Source: Paenibacillus pinistramenti
GTDB taxonomy: Bacteria > Bacillota > Bacilli > Paenibacillales > Paenibacillaceae
Direction of reading: 5' to 3'
Length of the DNA stretch: 64,000 nt
NCBI RefSeq assembly: GCF_005869875.1
Contig: NZ_VAWG01000009.1
Coordinates: forward strand, 62,001-126,000
Shown here: one piece after another, positions 16,386-25,161 of the stretch
Layout of the letters: every line of letters starts with the position of its first letter
Position numbering within the stretch: the stretch's first letter is position 1
Translations under genes and position numbers: made by a program
The notes under the pieces: generated by a model
Database searches by the model: none
Told to the model about the DNA's origin: nothing
The model's input: only the letters and a program-made list of their open reading frames with translations

Positions 16386-18416
16386 TCAGGACAACAAATG
16401 AACTTTAAGAACAGCCTGCTGCCCGCCTGCCTGAAGACCTGCCGGCATTTCCTCGACACTTTCAATTCCTGCTTGGCCTTCCGGAACAATGACCGGGGTA
16501 ATGAGTGGAAGTCCCGCTTCGCGGATCAGATTCCGGTCAAATTCAAGCAGCAGCTGTCCGGCTTTGACCTGATCGCCCGTCTGCACATGGCATACAAAGC
16601 CTTCCCCTTTCAGCTTGACGGTGTCAATGCCGACATGAATCAGAATCTGCACGCCGCTGCGGTCCTCCAGCATCAGCGCATGTTTGGTCTTGGTCACATG
16701 CAGGACCGTTCCATCGAAAGGCGCGGTCACCCGGCCCTCTGCGGGTTCAATTGCAATTCCCCGCCCCATCTGTCCGCTTGCAAAAGCAGGATCCGGCACC
16801 TGCTCCAAGGCCACGACGGTTCCGGCAACCGGAGCCGAAATCTCGACGGTGCGGGCCGTTCTGTCCGCCGTGTTAACGGCAGCCCCCGCACGCTCAGCCT
16901 TTGCGCCCGAAGGACGCGAAGCCTGCACCGCTGTTTCCGAAGCGGCAGCTGTCAGTTCGGAGGCGTCAGTCCCGGACTCGGCGCCGGCTGCAGCGCGGGA
17001 GGGATTTTTTCTCAGCATTACTTTACCAAACAATACAGTCAGAACAAACGGAACAACCAGCACAATGCCCATACCGGCGAAGAATACGCCCCACTGTTTA
17101 GGGAAAATCGACAGGAAGCCCGGGATGCCGCCGACCCCGATGGAGGAAGCAAGCACATGGTTGATCGACAGCAGAATGCCGCCCAATGCCGAACCGATCA
17201 TGCCGAAAATAAACGGATATTTATAGCGGATATTCACACCGAAGAGCGCAGGCTCCGTCACCCCGAGAAAAGCGGAGACCGAAGAAGTAACGGCCAGGCC
17301 TTTGCTCTTCTGCTCTCTGAATACAAGGAACATGGCAAGCGCTGCTGAGCCTTGGGCAATGTTGGACAAAGCCAGCATCGGCCACAGGAAGGTGCCGCCC
17401 TCGGAACCAATGAGCTGAACGTCCACGGCCAGGAACGTATGGTGCATGCCGGTAACGACCAGCAGAGCGTAGAAACCGCCGTAAATCAAACCGCCAAGCA
17501 CCGGGAAGCTGTCAAAAATGTACACCACGCCGTCCGTAATCGCATTGGCGATGGCGAAAGTAACAGGCCCGATAATCGTAAAGGCCAGGAAGCCCGTGAT
17601 CAGCAGCGTTACAGGCGCAACGACCAGCAGCTTGATCGAATCTTTCACATGCTTGTTCAGATAACGTTCAATTTTCGCAAGGATATAGGAGGATACCAAT
17701 ACCGGCAGCACCTGGCCCTGATATCCAATCTTCTGGATATGCCAGCCGAACAGGTTCCAGTAAGGAACCGATCCGTCAACCTTGGCCTGCGCATAGCTCC
17801 AGGCGTTCAGCAGGTCTGGATGGACCAGAATCAGGCCGAGCACAATCCCGAGCAGCGGACTGCCGCCAAACCGGGTAACAGCGGACCAGCCGATCAGCGC
17901 AGGCAGGAACGTAAAGGCCGTGTTCGCAATCAGATTAATAATCGACGCAAAATCATTCCATGCCGGGTACACCTGCACCAGCGACTTGCCTTCAAAGAAG
18001 ATTCCCGTACCGGTCAGGATATTGTTGATACCGAGCAGCAGACCGGCGGTTACGATGGCCGGAAGGATCGGAATGAAGATGTCCGCCAGCGTCTTGATGG
18101 CCTGCTGCAGCGGGTTCTGCTTCTTGCCCGCCGCTTTCTTTATATCGTCCTTGGAGGCGCGCTGTCCGCCTGTAATCGTAATCATTTCATCATAAACTTT
18201 ATCCACCAGCCCCGGGCCGATGATCACCTGGAATTGTCCTTGTGTTGAAAAATGTCCCTTGACGAGATCGTTCTGCTCCAGCATCTTCGTATTTACAGCG
18301 TTTTCATCATGCAGTACAAAACGGAGCCGGGTTACGCAGTGGGTGGCTGCCTCAATATTGCCCGCGCCGCCTACGGCTTCCACGATCTGTTCCACACTTC
18401 TTCTGTCGATCGCCAT
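16386..18416 (-). CDS. treP: trehalose PTS permease, EIIBC with fused EIIA
   Basis: Imports trehalose and phosphorylates it to trehalose 6-phosphate. Order: EIIB domain (Cys in THCVTRLRF near residue 28), glucose-family EIIC with about ten membrane segments (residues 105-455), an Ala/Ser-rich linker (about 470-520) and an EIIA-Glc domain (525-676) with the phospho-His in ILIHVGIDTV. B. subtilis TreP lacks EIIA and borrows another; here it is built in. ATG 18416 (MAIDRRS) with AAGGAG at 9 bp is preferred to the in-frame GTG at 18425. It lies between treA and treR. Confidence 0.94.
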   Translation of the reverse strand: MAIDRRSVEQIVEAVGGAGNIEAATHCVTRLRFVLHDENAVNTKMLEQNDLVKGHFSTQGQFQVIIGPGLVDKVYDEMITITGGQRASKDDIKKAAGKKQNPLQQAIKTLADIFIPILPAIVTAGLLLGINNILTGTGIFFEGKSLVQVYPAWNDFASIINLIANTAFTFLPALIGWSAVTRFGGSPLLGIVLGLILVHPDLLNAWSYAQAKVDGSVPYWNLFGWHIQKIGYQGQVLPVLVSSYILAKIERYLNKHVKDSIKLLVVAPVTLLITGFLAFTIIGPVTFAIANAITDGVVYIFDSFPVLGGLIYGGFYALLVVTGMHHTFLAVDVQLIGSEGGTFLWPMLALSNIAQGSAALAMFLVFREQKSKGLAVTSSVSAFLGVTEPALFGVNIRYKYPFIFGMIGSALGGILLSINHVLASSIGVGGIPGFLSIFPKQWGVFFAGMGIVLVVPFVLTVLFGKVMLRKNPSRAAAGAESGTDASELTAAASETAVQASRPSGAKAERAGAAVNTADRTARTVEISAPVAGTVVALEQVPDPAFASGQMGRGIAIEPAEGRVTAPFDGTVLHVTKTKHALMLEDRSGVQILIHVGIDTVKLKGEGFVCHVQTGDQVKAGQLLLEFDRNLIREAGLPLITPVIVPEGQAGIESVEEMPAGLQAGGQQAVLKVHLLS

Positions 18417-18535
18417 CTGGATCACTCCTTCCTATTGTTCAAACCATATTGTATTTGATCAAGCTCCCCGCCCTGGGGCGGCACCCGCGCCGGGGCGCGG
18501 GGCCTTGCCTTGCACTTGCAGTACCGTCCGCCCGC

Positions 18536-20242
18536 TTAGCGGCGGATCAGCCACATATAGGAGCCGTATGGCGGCAATACCAATTCTTGTTTCAAGGCCG
18601 GTGCAGTCTTCGTGCTGCCCGCAAGCAGCTCTGCCTCACCCTGCTCCAGCCATTCGCCGGCGAAAGAGTCCGGCAGGCGGTACTCCGCCTGGCTTCCGCT
18701 GAAATTGGAGACAACCAGCAGAGCTTCGCCCTGGCCGATACGCCCGTATGCAAAAATCTGCGGGTGCCCCTCATCCAGCCGGATGAATCTGCCCTCGGCA
18801 AAGACCGGCAGCTCCTTCCGCAAAGCGATCAGCTTCTTATAATGATGGAACACCGAATCCGGATCGGCAAGCTGCTCCTGCACGTTGATCTGCAGATAAC
18901 GCTCATCCACGTTGATCCACGGCGTGCCCGCCGTGAAGCCGGCATTCACATCGCTGCTCCACTGCATCGGCGTGCGGGCGTTATCCCGGGAGCGCTCCCG
19001 GATAATCGCAAAGGCTTCTTCAGCGCTCTTGCCCTGCTCCTGCAAAATCCGGTGCATGTTGCGGGACTCCACATCCCGCATTTCCTCAATGCTCTTCCAC
19101 TGCGGATTCGGCATGCCGATCTCCTCGCCCTGGAACACATACGGGGTGCCCTGCAGCCCGTGCAGCGTGGTCGCGAGCAGCTTCGCGCTTTCTATGCGGT
19201 GCCCGCCGTCGTCCGTGAACCGCGACAGCGCGCGCGGCTGGTCATGGTTGTTAAGGAACAGGGCGTTCCAGCCCCCGCCTTCCTGCATGCCGGTCTGCCA
19301 GCCGGAGAGCAGTGATTTCAGCTGCTCAAAATCATACGGCATCAGCTCCCACTTCTGCCCGTTCGGGTAATCCACCTTCAAGTGATGAAAATTAAAGGTC
19401 ATGGACAGCTCTTCCTGCTCCGGGCTGGAATACAGGATGCAGTTGTCCAGCGAGGTCGAGGACATTTCGCCGACCGTAACCAGCTTGTAAGGCTTGAACA
19501 CACGCCGGTTCAGCTCCTTCAGAAACTCGTGGGCCCTCGGCCCGTCCGTGTAAAATTTCCGGCCGTCACCCGGCGGCACACTGCCGTCGTCGTTCGGGAA
19601 ATTCTGATTTTTCGAAATGAGGTTAATGACATCAAGCCGGAAACCGCTGACGCCTTTCTCCGCCCAGAAGGTCATCAGCTTGACAACCTCCTCAATGACG
19701 GCCGGGTTCTCCCAGTTCAAATCCGCCTGCGTCTTATCAAATAAGGTTAAAAAATACTGCTGCGTCGTTTCATCATACTGCCAGGCCGGACCGCCAAACT
19801 TGGACTGCCAGTTATTCGGCACGCCGCCGCCCGGCGCCGGATCCCGCCAGATGTAATAGTCCCGGTACGGATTGCTTCTGGACTTGCGGGCTTCCTTAAA
19901 CCACTTGTGCTCCGTGGAGGAATGGTTCACGACAATGTCCAGCATCAGATGCATATTCCGTCTGCGTACCTCTCTCGACAGCTCGTCGAAATCCTCCATC
20001 GTCCCATATGCCGGGTCAATGCTGCAATAGTCGGCCACGTCGTAACCGTTATCATTTTGCGGGGAAACGTACACCGGCTGGAGCCAAATAATGTCGATGC
20101 CAAGCTCCTGCAGATAATCAAGCTTCTCTGTCAGCCCCCGGATATCTCCGGTTCCGCTGCCGGTTGTGTCTTTAAAGCTTTTGGGATAAACCTGATAGAC
20201 GGTTGATTTCTTCCACCAATCCGAAGTCTGCCCTTGATGCAT
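18536..20242 (-). CDS. treA: alpha,alpha-phosphotrehalase (GH13)
   Basis: Cytosolic hydrolase that splits trehalose 6-phosphate into glucose and glucose 6-phosphate; 568 aa. The GH13 sites are present: DIVVNHSS, GFRLDVINLI (nucleophile Asp), VTVGEMSS (acid/base Glu) and FLNNHDQPR (transition-state Asp). The start MHQGQTSDWW at 20242 has GGAGGGAG upstream; 12 extra in-frame codons precede it. First gene of the tre operon here (B. subtilis has treP first). Confidence 0.95.
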   Translation of the reverse strand: MHQGQTSDWWKKSTVYQVYPKSFKDTTGSGTGDIRGLTEKLDYLQELGIDIIWLQPVYVSPQNDNGYDVADYCSIDPAYGTMEDFDELSREVRRRNMHLMLDIVVNHSSTEHKWFKEARKSRSNPYRDYYIWRDPAPGGGVPNNWQSKFGGPAWQYDETTQQYFLTLFDKTQADLNWENPAVIEEVVKLMTFWAEKGVSGFRLDVINLISKNQNFPNDDGSVPPGDGRKFYTDGPRAHEFLKELNRRVFKPYKLVTVGEMSSTSLDNCILYSSPEQEELSMTFNFHHLKVDYPNGQKWELMPYDFEQLKSLLSGWQTGMQEGGGWNALFLNNHDQPRALSRFTDDGGHRIESAKLLATTLHGLQGTPYVFQGEEIGMPNPQWKSIEEMRDVESRNMHRILQEQGKSAEEAFAIIRERSRDNARTPMQWSSDVNAGFTAGTPWINVDERYLQINVQEQLADPDSVFHHYKKLIALRKELPVFAEGRFIRLDEGHPQIFAYGRIGQGEALLVVSNFSGSQAEYRLPDSFAGEWLEQGEAELLAGSTKTAPALKQELVLPPYGSYMWLIRR

Positions 20243-20342
20243 GGATGAACTCTCCCTCCATTGCTGTAATTGAATCATTGCCCGGTAAGCCGGCTTGAAT
20301 TCAACTTTTAAACTGCGATTAAGAATGAATACGCTTGTTTAT

Positions 20343-20402
20343 AACATGTATATACAAGTTAATTTATGGCCTCATTTTAAACCTGTATATACATGTTGTC
20401 AA
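20343..20402 (-). promoter_or_regulatory. tre promoter with two TreR operators
   Basis: Minus strand: -35 TTGACA (20402-20397), 17-bp spacer, -10 TAAAAT (20379-20374). Two near-palindromes of the TreR type, centred on TGTATATACA, sit at 20381-20398 (filling the promoter spacer) and 20343-20360 (downstream of the start site). Their centres are 38 bp apart, which would allow a repressor pair on nearly the same face. Binding of either should block RNA polymerase. Confidence 0.88.
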
Positions 20403-20465
20403 CAGAAAAATTAAGCCCTTTCATAAAATGGAACCCCTATTTCAGCCGGTTACAAACCGCTCCGC

Positions 20466-20522
20466 AAATAAAAAAAGACATTACCCTGAGCATTCCCGTA
20501 AGGGAATGCCCGTAATAATGCC
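20466..20522 (-). terminator. terminator after the GNAT gene
   Basis: Stem GCATTCCC/GGGAATGC with outer pairing GCATTATTAC/GTAATGTC, followed on the minus strand by TTTTTTTATTTG. Confidence 0.8.
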
Positions 20523-20547
20523 TTGAAGCGTTTATATTATCTTCTTC

Positions 20548-21075
20548 TTATTGCAGCCCAGCCCATTCGTTCTCCAGCATACTCATTTCCCATAAATCCC
20601 AGTATTGATCGCCGAATTTTCTCGCTTCTCTTAGCAGTCCGTCCCTGACAAAGCCGGCCTTCTCATAACAGGCTAGGGCTGAATGATTATAAGCAAACAC
20701 GCCCAGGTTGACCCGGTGGACTTTGAAATCGCCGAAGGCAATTCGCACAGCCTCTTCTATCATGCGCTGTCCGATACCTTGCCCTCTCAGGCTTTGATCT
20801 CCGACCAAGACTTTACCGACCCGCGCCGAATTGTTGATTCGGTCGATCTGTAGATTAATATGGCCGATCACTTTACCCGTTGCTTCATGGACCACCCGAT
20901 AGATGTGTTTGTCGCTTGCCTCCGTGTTGGCTTGGCTCAAATAAGCCGCCAATTGCTGTTGATCCAGGGGAAACTGAAAGGTGTGGCCTCCCCATTGAAT
21001 TAAAAATTGCGGCGAACTGATCCATTCCATCAGCTGGGCAAAATCCGCATGCCGGAAATATTCAAGCCGGATCAT
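20548..21075 (-). CDS. GNAT family N-acetyltransferase
   Basis: Acetyl-CoA-dependent acyltransferase of 175 aa, cytosolic. The acetyl-CoA loop is visible as VGDQSLRGQGIGQRMIEEA near residue 95 (R-x-x-G-x-G), and the late strand-helix NHSALACYEKAGFVRDG is typical of the RimJ/RimL-like group. The start has GGGAGGAG. The DinB-like gene lies 28 bp upstream on the same strand, so the two are probably co-transcribed. Substrate unknown. Confidence 0.9.
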   Translation of the reverse strand: MIRLEYFRHADFAQLMEWISSPQFLIQWGGHTFQFPLDQQQLAAYLSQANTEASDKHIYRVVHEATGKVIGHINLQIDRINNSARVGKVLVGDQSLRGQGIGQRMIEEAVRIAFGDFKVHRVNLGVFAYNHSALACYEKAGFVRDGLLREARKFGDQYWDLWEMSMLENEWAGLQ

Positions 21076-21103
21076 AACTCTCCTCCCTTCTCCGTTGCCG
21101 CAG

Positions 21104-21637
21104 TCAGTGGTATTGCCCTGTCAGATGCTCGTCCGTACCGGTTAACAGTTTGGTAAGCAGGACAATCTGGCCCGCATGGTATCCATAGTGTGCGGCAACC
21201 TGAACCAGCAGCCGGCCAATTACTCGGGTTTCACAGGTTTCACCTGCAGAAGCCTGAACCTGGTACATCCGGTTCCAGTCCTCCAGATCGTAATGGATGA
21301 TGACCTCCCGCAGCAGATCATCGTCCGTCAGATCCGCTAATACAGCTTCCGATTCAGCGCGGGTGGTGCGCAGGAGCGCTGTCAGCTCCTTGTTCGACAG
21401 TCCCCCATCTGACGTAAATTCGCGGGACCGCTCCCGGATGAACGGCCTGTTCCCGATTGCACTGCTAATATTTTGATATTCGTTGCCTGCCAAATGCAAA
21501 CAGAGATTGCCGATACTGTTCATCGTATCCTTAGGCCGCTTCCAGATCTGTTCATCGTTCAGCAGATTCAGGCTCCGCTCGATCCGGCCCAGCTGTTTGT
21601 TCAGGTCTTCCAACACGTCCTTGATCAGTTCTGCCAT
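21104..21637 (-). CDS. DinB-superfamily protein (DUF1572-like)
   Basis: Four-helix-bundle protein of 177 aa. Candidate metal-binding His residues are in NLCLHLAGNEYQN (near residue 48) and in AAHYGYHAGQIVLL (near residues 153-157), the pattern of the DinB/YfiT thiol-transferase-like fold. ATG 21637 (MAELIKD) with GGGAGGG is preferred to an in-frame upstream codon at 21652. It is followed by the GNAT gene in the same direction. Activity unknown. Confidence 0.82.
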   Translation of the reverse strand: MAELIKDVLEDLNKQLGRIERSLNLLNDEQIWKRPKDTMNSIGNLCLHLAGNEYQNISSAIGNRPFIRERSREFTSDGGLSNKELTALLRTTRAESEAVLADLTDDDLLREVIIHYDLEDWNRMYQVQASAGETCETRVIGRLLVQVAAHYGYHAGQIVLLTKLLTGTDEHLTGQYH

Positions 21638-21703
21638 GTGAATCCCTCCCAATCGGAAAATGGATGTGATTAAAACTGAAACCGGCTCAGCTTTCCATTA
21701 ATC

Positions 21704-22660
21704 TCAGCTTTCCGTTAACCTCAGCGTTCCTTCAATCGTTACATGTGCAGCTCCGCCAACCTGGATCATGACATCCGTATCGGCAGCGTCATCCGTATCG
21801 GTCCCCGGCTCGGCAGCCGCCTCCTTACCCGCCCCCTTCTTCAGGACGGTGACATAGAGCGTACCGGGACGTCCGAGGGCATCGCCCTGGCCGATGATGA
21901 GGTCTGTTTTTCCGCCGGTCAGGTTCTCCAGGGCAAGATATCCGGCCAAAGCGCCATTCGCCGATCCGGTCACTGGATCTTCAGGAATCCCGATCGAAGG
22001 CGCAAAATCCCGGGTATAGAGATCAACCCCCGGCTTGGCATCGAACGTAAACAGATGCGTGTTGTTAATGGAGTGCTGCTTATGAAACGCCGCGAGTTCC
22101 TGCTGCTTCGGCTTGGCTGCATCGACGGCCTGATGAGTCTTCACCGGAACGATCAGCGTCCAGTTGCCCGTATGGGCAAGCTTGATGGGATAACGCTCAT
22201 CCAGCTGCTCGGCGTCAATGCCGATCAAACCGGCAAGCGCGAGCTTGTCAATGAACGGCGCTTCTTTTACTTTCGGCGGAATCTGTGTCATGGTCACCTT
22301 GACGGCTTCTTTTCCTTCTTTTTCCCAATAGACAGGAATCAAGCCGACTTGCGTTTCGAAGGTGATGTGATCAGCCCGATCGGCCCAGCCGGACTCATTG
22401 GCAAGCAGCCAGGCGGAAGCAATAGTAGCATGACCGCAAAAAGGGATCTCCACCTGCGGAGTGAAGTAGCGGACACGAAAATCGGCCTCCGGATCAGAAG
22501 GCGGCAGTAAAAAGGCCGTCTCAGACAGGTTCAGCTGGTTGGCAATTTTCTGCATTTGCGTTAGGGTTAATTCACCTGCATCCGGCACTACCCCGGCTGG
22601 ATTCCCTTCAAACGGACGCCGGGTAAAAGCATCCACGTGATAAACGGAGATCTGCTTCAT
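21704..22660 (-). CDS. PhzF family isomerase-like protein
   Basis: Two-domain diaminopimelate-epimerase-fold protein, 318 aa. Family marks are YHVDAFTRRPFEGNPAGVV at the N-terminus, NLSETAFLLP with the catalytic Glu (near residue 45), FCGHATIASAWLL and the second-half DPVTGSANGALAGYL. A low-complexity insert (EAAAEPGTDTDDAADTD, near residue 290) is unusual. Start uncertain: TTG at 22669/22666 has better spacing to AAGGAG than the ATG at 22660, which gives the conventional N-terminus. Substrate unknown; no phenazine genes are nearby. Confidence 0.88.
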   Translation of the reverse strand: MKQISVYHVDAFTRRPFEGNPAGVVPDAGELTLTQMQKIANQLNLSETAFLLPPSDPEADFRVRYFTPQVEIPFCGHATIASAWLLANESGWADRADHITFETQVGLIPVYWEKEGKEAVKVTMTQIPPKVKEAPFIDKLALAGLIGIDAEQLDERYPIKLAHTGNWTLIVPVKTHQAVDAAKPKQQELAAFHKQHSINNTHLFTFDAKPGVDLYTRDFAPSIGIPEDPVTGSANGALAGYLALENLTGGKTDLIIGQGDALGRPGTLYVTVLKKGAGKEAAAEPGTDTDDAADTDVMIQVGGAAHVTIEGTLRLTES

Positions 22661-22719
22661 CTTCAACAACACACTCCTTTTTAACTATTCATCTTATAGA
22701 AGTTCCATCCCGGCGTAAA

Positions 22720-22785
22720 ATGAAAAATTACTATACTATGAAAAATAATATGAAAAATTACTATACTATGAAAAATTACTATATC
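22720..22785. repeat. short AT-rich direct repeat
   Basis: The 18-mer ATGAAAAATTACTATACT occurs at 22720-22737 and 22750-22767, and as a 16/18 copy at 22768-22785, with a partial copy between the first two. It fills the gap between the divergent PhzF and hydrolase genes. Confidence 0.85.
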
Positions 22786-22807
22786 CATTCGAAAAAAGGA
22801 GCCCCTT

Positions 22808-23443
22808 ATGCATAAAATTCTGCTGCTGCACGGTTATCACAAAACGCCTAAGGATATGCAGGTGCTGGGCCGGAATCTGTCGCTGCTTGGGTTCGAGTGC
22901 GAATCGGTTCGCCTTCCTTTAACTTTTCAAACGATTGAAGCCTGTGCCGAGCTGTTTGCCGGAGTCTTCGAGCGATATACGGAGCGGCTTGCTCCCGGCG
23001 AAAAAGTCTCCCTGGCGGGGCACAGCAGCGGCGGTCTGGTGATCCGGCAGTTCCTGGCCGAATCCCCTCTCGCCTCCCGCGTCCACCGGGCGGTGCTGAT
23101 CGGAACCCCGAACAGTGGCACCGTACTTGCGGATATAGCCGCCAAATACGTCAAGCCTTATGTCCGGCTGTTTAAAACGATGCAGTCGCTGCAGAGCAGC
23201 CGGTTTGCCGGACTGCCGGCTCCTCCCGTTGAGACCGGGGCCATCGCCGGCAGCCGGAACGATCTGCTGCTGGGAAGACTCCTCAGTCCCGAAAGCGACG
23301 GGCGGGTGGAGATCAGCTCCGTGCAGATCGAAGGGCTTACGGATTTTTTGATCCTGCCCTACAACCATCTGCAGATTCATTACGAGATGGAGACGGCGGC
23401 AGCTGTGGCGCGGTTTATCAGGACCGGAAGGTTTGCGGATTAA
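22808..23443 (+). CDS. alpha/beta hydrolase
   Basis: Serine hydrolase of 211 aa, lipase/PGAP1-like. The nucleophile elbow is GHSSGG (near residue 72), preceded by the oxyanion segment LLLHGYHKTPKD. A candidate acid lies in PESDGRVE (near residue 163) and the His in ILPYNHLQIH (near residue 187). No signal peptide is seen, so it should act in the cytosol. The start has AAAAGGAG. Substrate unknown. Confidence 0.85.
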   Translation: MHKILLLHGYHKTPKDMQVLGRNLSLLGFECESVRLPLTFQTIEACAELFAGVFERYTERLAPGEKVSLAGHSSGGLVIRQFLAESPLASRVHRAVLIGTPNSGTVLADIAAKYVKPYVRLFKTMQSLQSSRFAGLPAPPVETGAIAGSRNDLLLGRLLSPESDGRVEISSVQIEGLTDFLILPYNHLQIHYEMETAAAVARFIRTGRFAD

Positions 23444-23632
23444 GGCAGGGCCTGCTATAAAAATCTTTACATAGGCCCTTCCCTTACGTTATCCTATTTA
23501 TCTGCTGGACCTCGGTTCATATAGAATGTCAGGATTATTAGTCTGGATCATTAGGATAGATCATTAGCTTGAATCACTAACTAGAAGCATCAGCTAAAAG
23601 CATAGCTCGATAGAAATGGAGTAAACCTGCTC

Positions 23633-25051
23633 ATGAAGAATACACTCGCTACGAATCAGACAGCTCACCGAGCACAAGAAGAAGCCCCTAAGTCCCGCAG
23701 CAAGAACCTGCAGCCTTCAAAGACAAGTTTGCAGGAACGGAATAAAGAGCAGGGCAGCCTTCGAACGAGTGCTGCGCTGCTGCTGACAGGCATTATCTTG
23801 ATCGCCGCCAATCTGCGTACGCCGCTGACGTCCCTCAGTCCCCTGCTGGACATGATCCGGGTGGATATTCCGATCTCCAGCACGCTTGCCGGATTTCTTA
23901 CAACACTACCGCTGCTCGCCTTTGCGGGCCTGTCTCCCTTTGTGCCAAGGCTGGCGCGGCAGTACGGCATGGCGAACACCCTGTTCGCCGCCCTCCTCGT
24001 CCTGCTTGCAGGCAGCCTGGTCCGGCAGGGCGGCAGCGCTGCTTCACTGCTGCTTGGCACGGTGTTAACAGGTCTCGGCATTGCCGCCGGCAACGTCATG
24101 CTCCCGGCCCTGATCAAGGAGAACTTCCCGCTGCGCCTCGGCCTCATCACCGGCATCTATTCGATCTCGATGAATCTGTTTGCCGCCATCGCTTCCGCTG
24201 CCAGCGTGCCTGTCGCCCGGAGCACCGGACTGGCCTGGCGAGGCACCATGCTGGCCATCTCGCTGCTCGCGCTGCTGGCCGTCCTGTTCTGGATACCGCA
24301 GCTGAAGCGCAAGGACAAGCCGGGAACAGGCGCCGCAGCCCATGTCTCCGGAAGTCCAGACAAGAGCCGGCTGTCTGCGGCCGCCGGATCTTCCGGAGGC
24401 ATTTCCGCAAGCGCCGCTTCGCCGGCAGCCGCTCGCTCGGCTTCCCGCCCCGGACGCAGCGTCTGGCGCTCCGGCATGGCATGGAGCATCACGCTGTTTA
24501 TGGGCGTGCAGTCGTTTATTTTCTACATCTTTATCGCGTGGCTGCCGGACATGCTTGTGGATCAGGGCTTGACCCATGATCAAGCGGGCTATATGCTCTC
24601 CCTGCTTCAGGCCGGCCAGCTTCCGTTCACGCTGATCATCCCGATCGCCGCGGCCAAAATGAGAAGCCAGCTGGGGATCATGGCCGCAAGCTGCTGCCTG
24701 TATGTTATCGGCTTCGCCGGAGTGCTGCTGGCGGACGGCCATCTCGCCGTCCTGTCCGTCTCCGTCATCCTGCTCGGCGTGGCCGGAGGCACCTGCTTCA
24801 GCCTGGCCATGATGTTCTTCAGCCTGCGGACGCGCACGGCGCAGGAGGCCTCGGAAATCTCGGGCATGGCCCAGTCGGTCGGCTACCTGCTGGCCGCGGC
24901 CGGCCCGTTCCTGTTCGGCGCCCTGCATGACGCAGCGGATTCCTGGAAAGTGCCGATGCTGCTGCTGTTCGCCGCCGCGGCCGTGCTGATTCTTTCCGGG
25001 ATTGCGCCGTCTAAAGGAAAGAGCTATGTCTTTCCGACCACAAAGAATTAA
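23633..25051 (+). CDS. MFS transporter, CynX/NimT-like
   Basis: Twelve-helix transporter of 472 aa with a polar N-terminal extension (residues 1-45). ILIAANLRTPLTSLSPLLDMI and MLPALIKENFPLRLGLITGIYS are typical of the CynX/NimT (YycB-like) group, linked to uptake of cyanate or 2-nitroimidazole-like compounds. A Ser/Ala-rich cytosolic loop (about 225-275) separates the two halves. The start ATG 23633 has TGGAG at about 12 bp. A strong terminator follows. The 189-bp upstream gap has no other recognisable feature. Confidence 0.87.
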   Translation: MKNTLATNQTAHRAQEEAPKSRSKNLQPSKTSLQERNKEQGSLRTSAALLLTGIILIAANLRTPLTSLSPLLDMIRVDIPISSTLAGFLTTLPLLAFAGLSPFVPRLARQYGMANTLFAALLVLLAGSLVRQGGSAASLLLGTVLTGLGIAAGNVMLPALIKENFPLRLGLITGIYSISMNLFAAIASAASVPVARSTGLAWRGTMLAISLLALLAVLFWIPQLKRKDKPGTGAAAHVSGSPDKSRLSAAAGSSGGISASAASPAAARSASRPGRSVWRSGMAWSITLFMGVQSFIFYIFIAWLPDMLVDQGLTHDQAGYMLSLLQAGQLPFTLIIPIAAAKMRSQLGIMAASCCLYVIGFAGVLLADGHLAVLSVSVILLGVAGGTCFSLAMMFFSLRTRTAQEASEISGMAQSVGYLLAAAGPFLFGALHDAADSWKVPMLLLFAAAAVLILSGIAPSKGKSYVFPTTKN

Positions 25052-25055
25052 ATAC

Positions 25056-25097
25056 AGAGCTGGCCCCCGGATTCCCGGAGGCCAGCTCTATTTTTTT
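25056..25097 (+). terminator. terminator of the MFS gene
   Basis: AGAGCTGGCC/GGCCAGCTCT 10-bp stem followed by ATTTTTTT. Confidence 0.9.
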
Positions 25098-25161
25098 ATA
25101 CAGCGCCATTCCCTCATTCCCAACTTCCTCAGCTGCTTCAGCTGCCTGAGCAGAGCCGGGC

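Noticed and set aside
17352-18248. Plus-strand frame of 298 codons opposite treP
   Set aside because: Antisense to treP with Gln/Arg/His-rich composition typical of GC-rich shadows.
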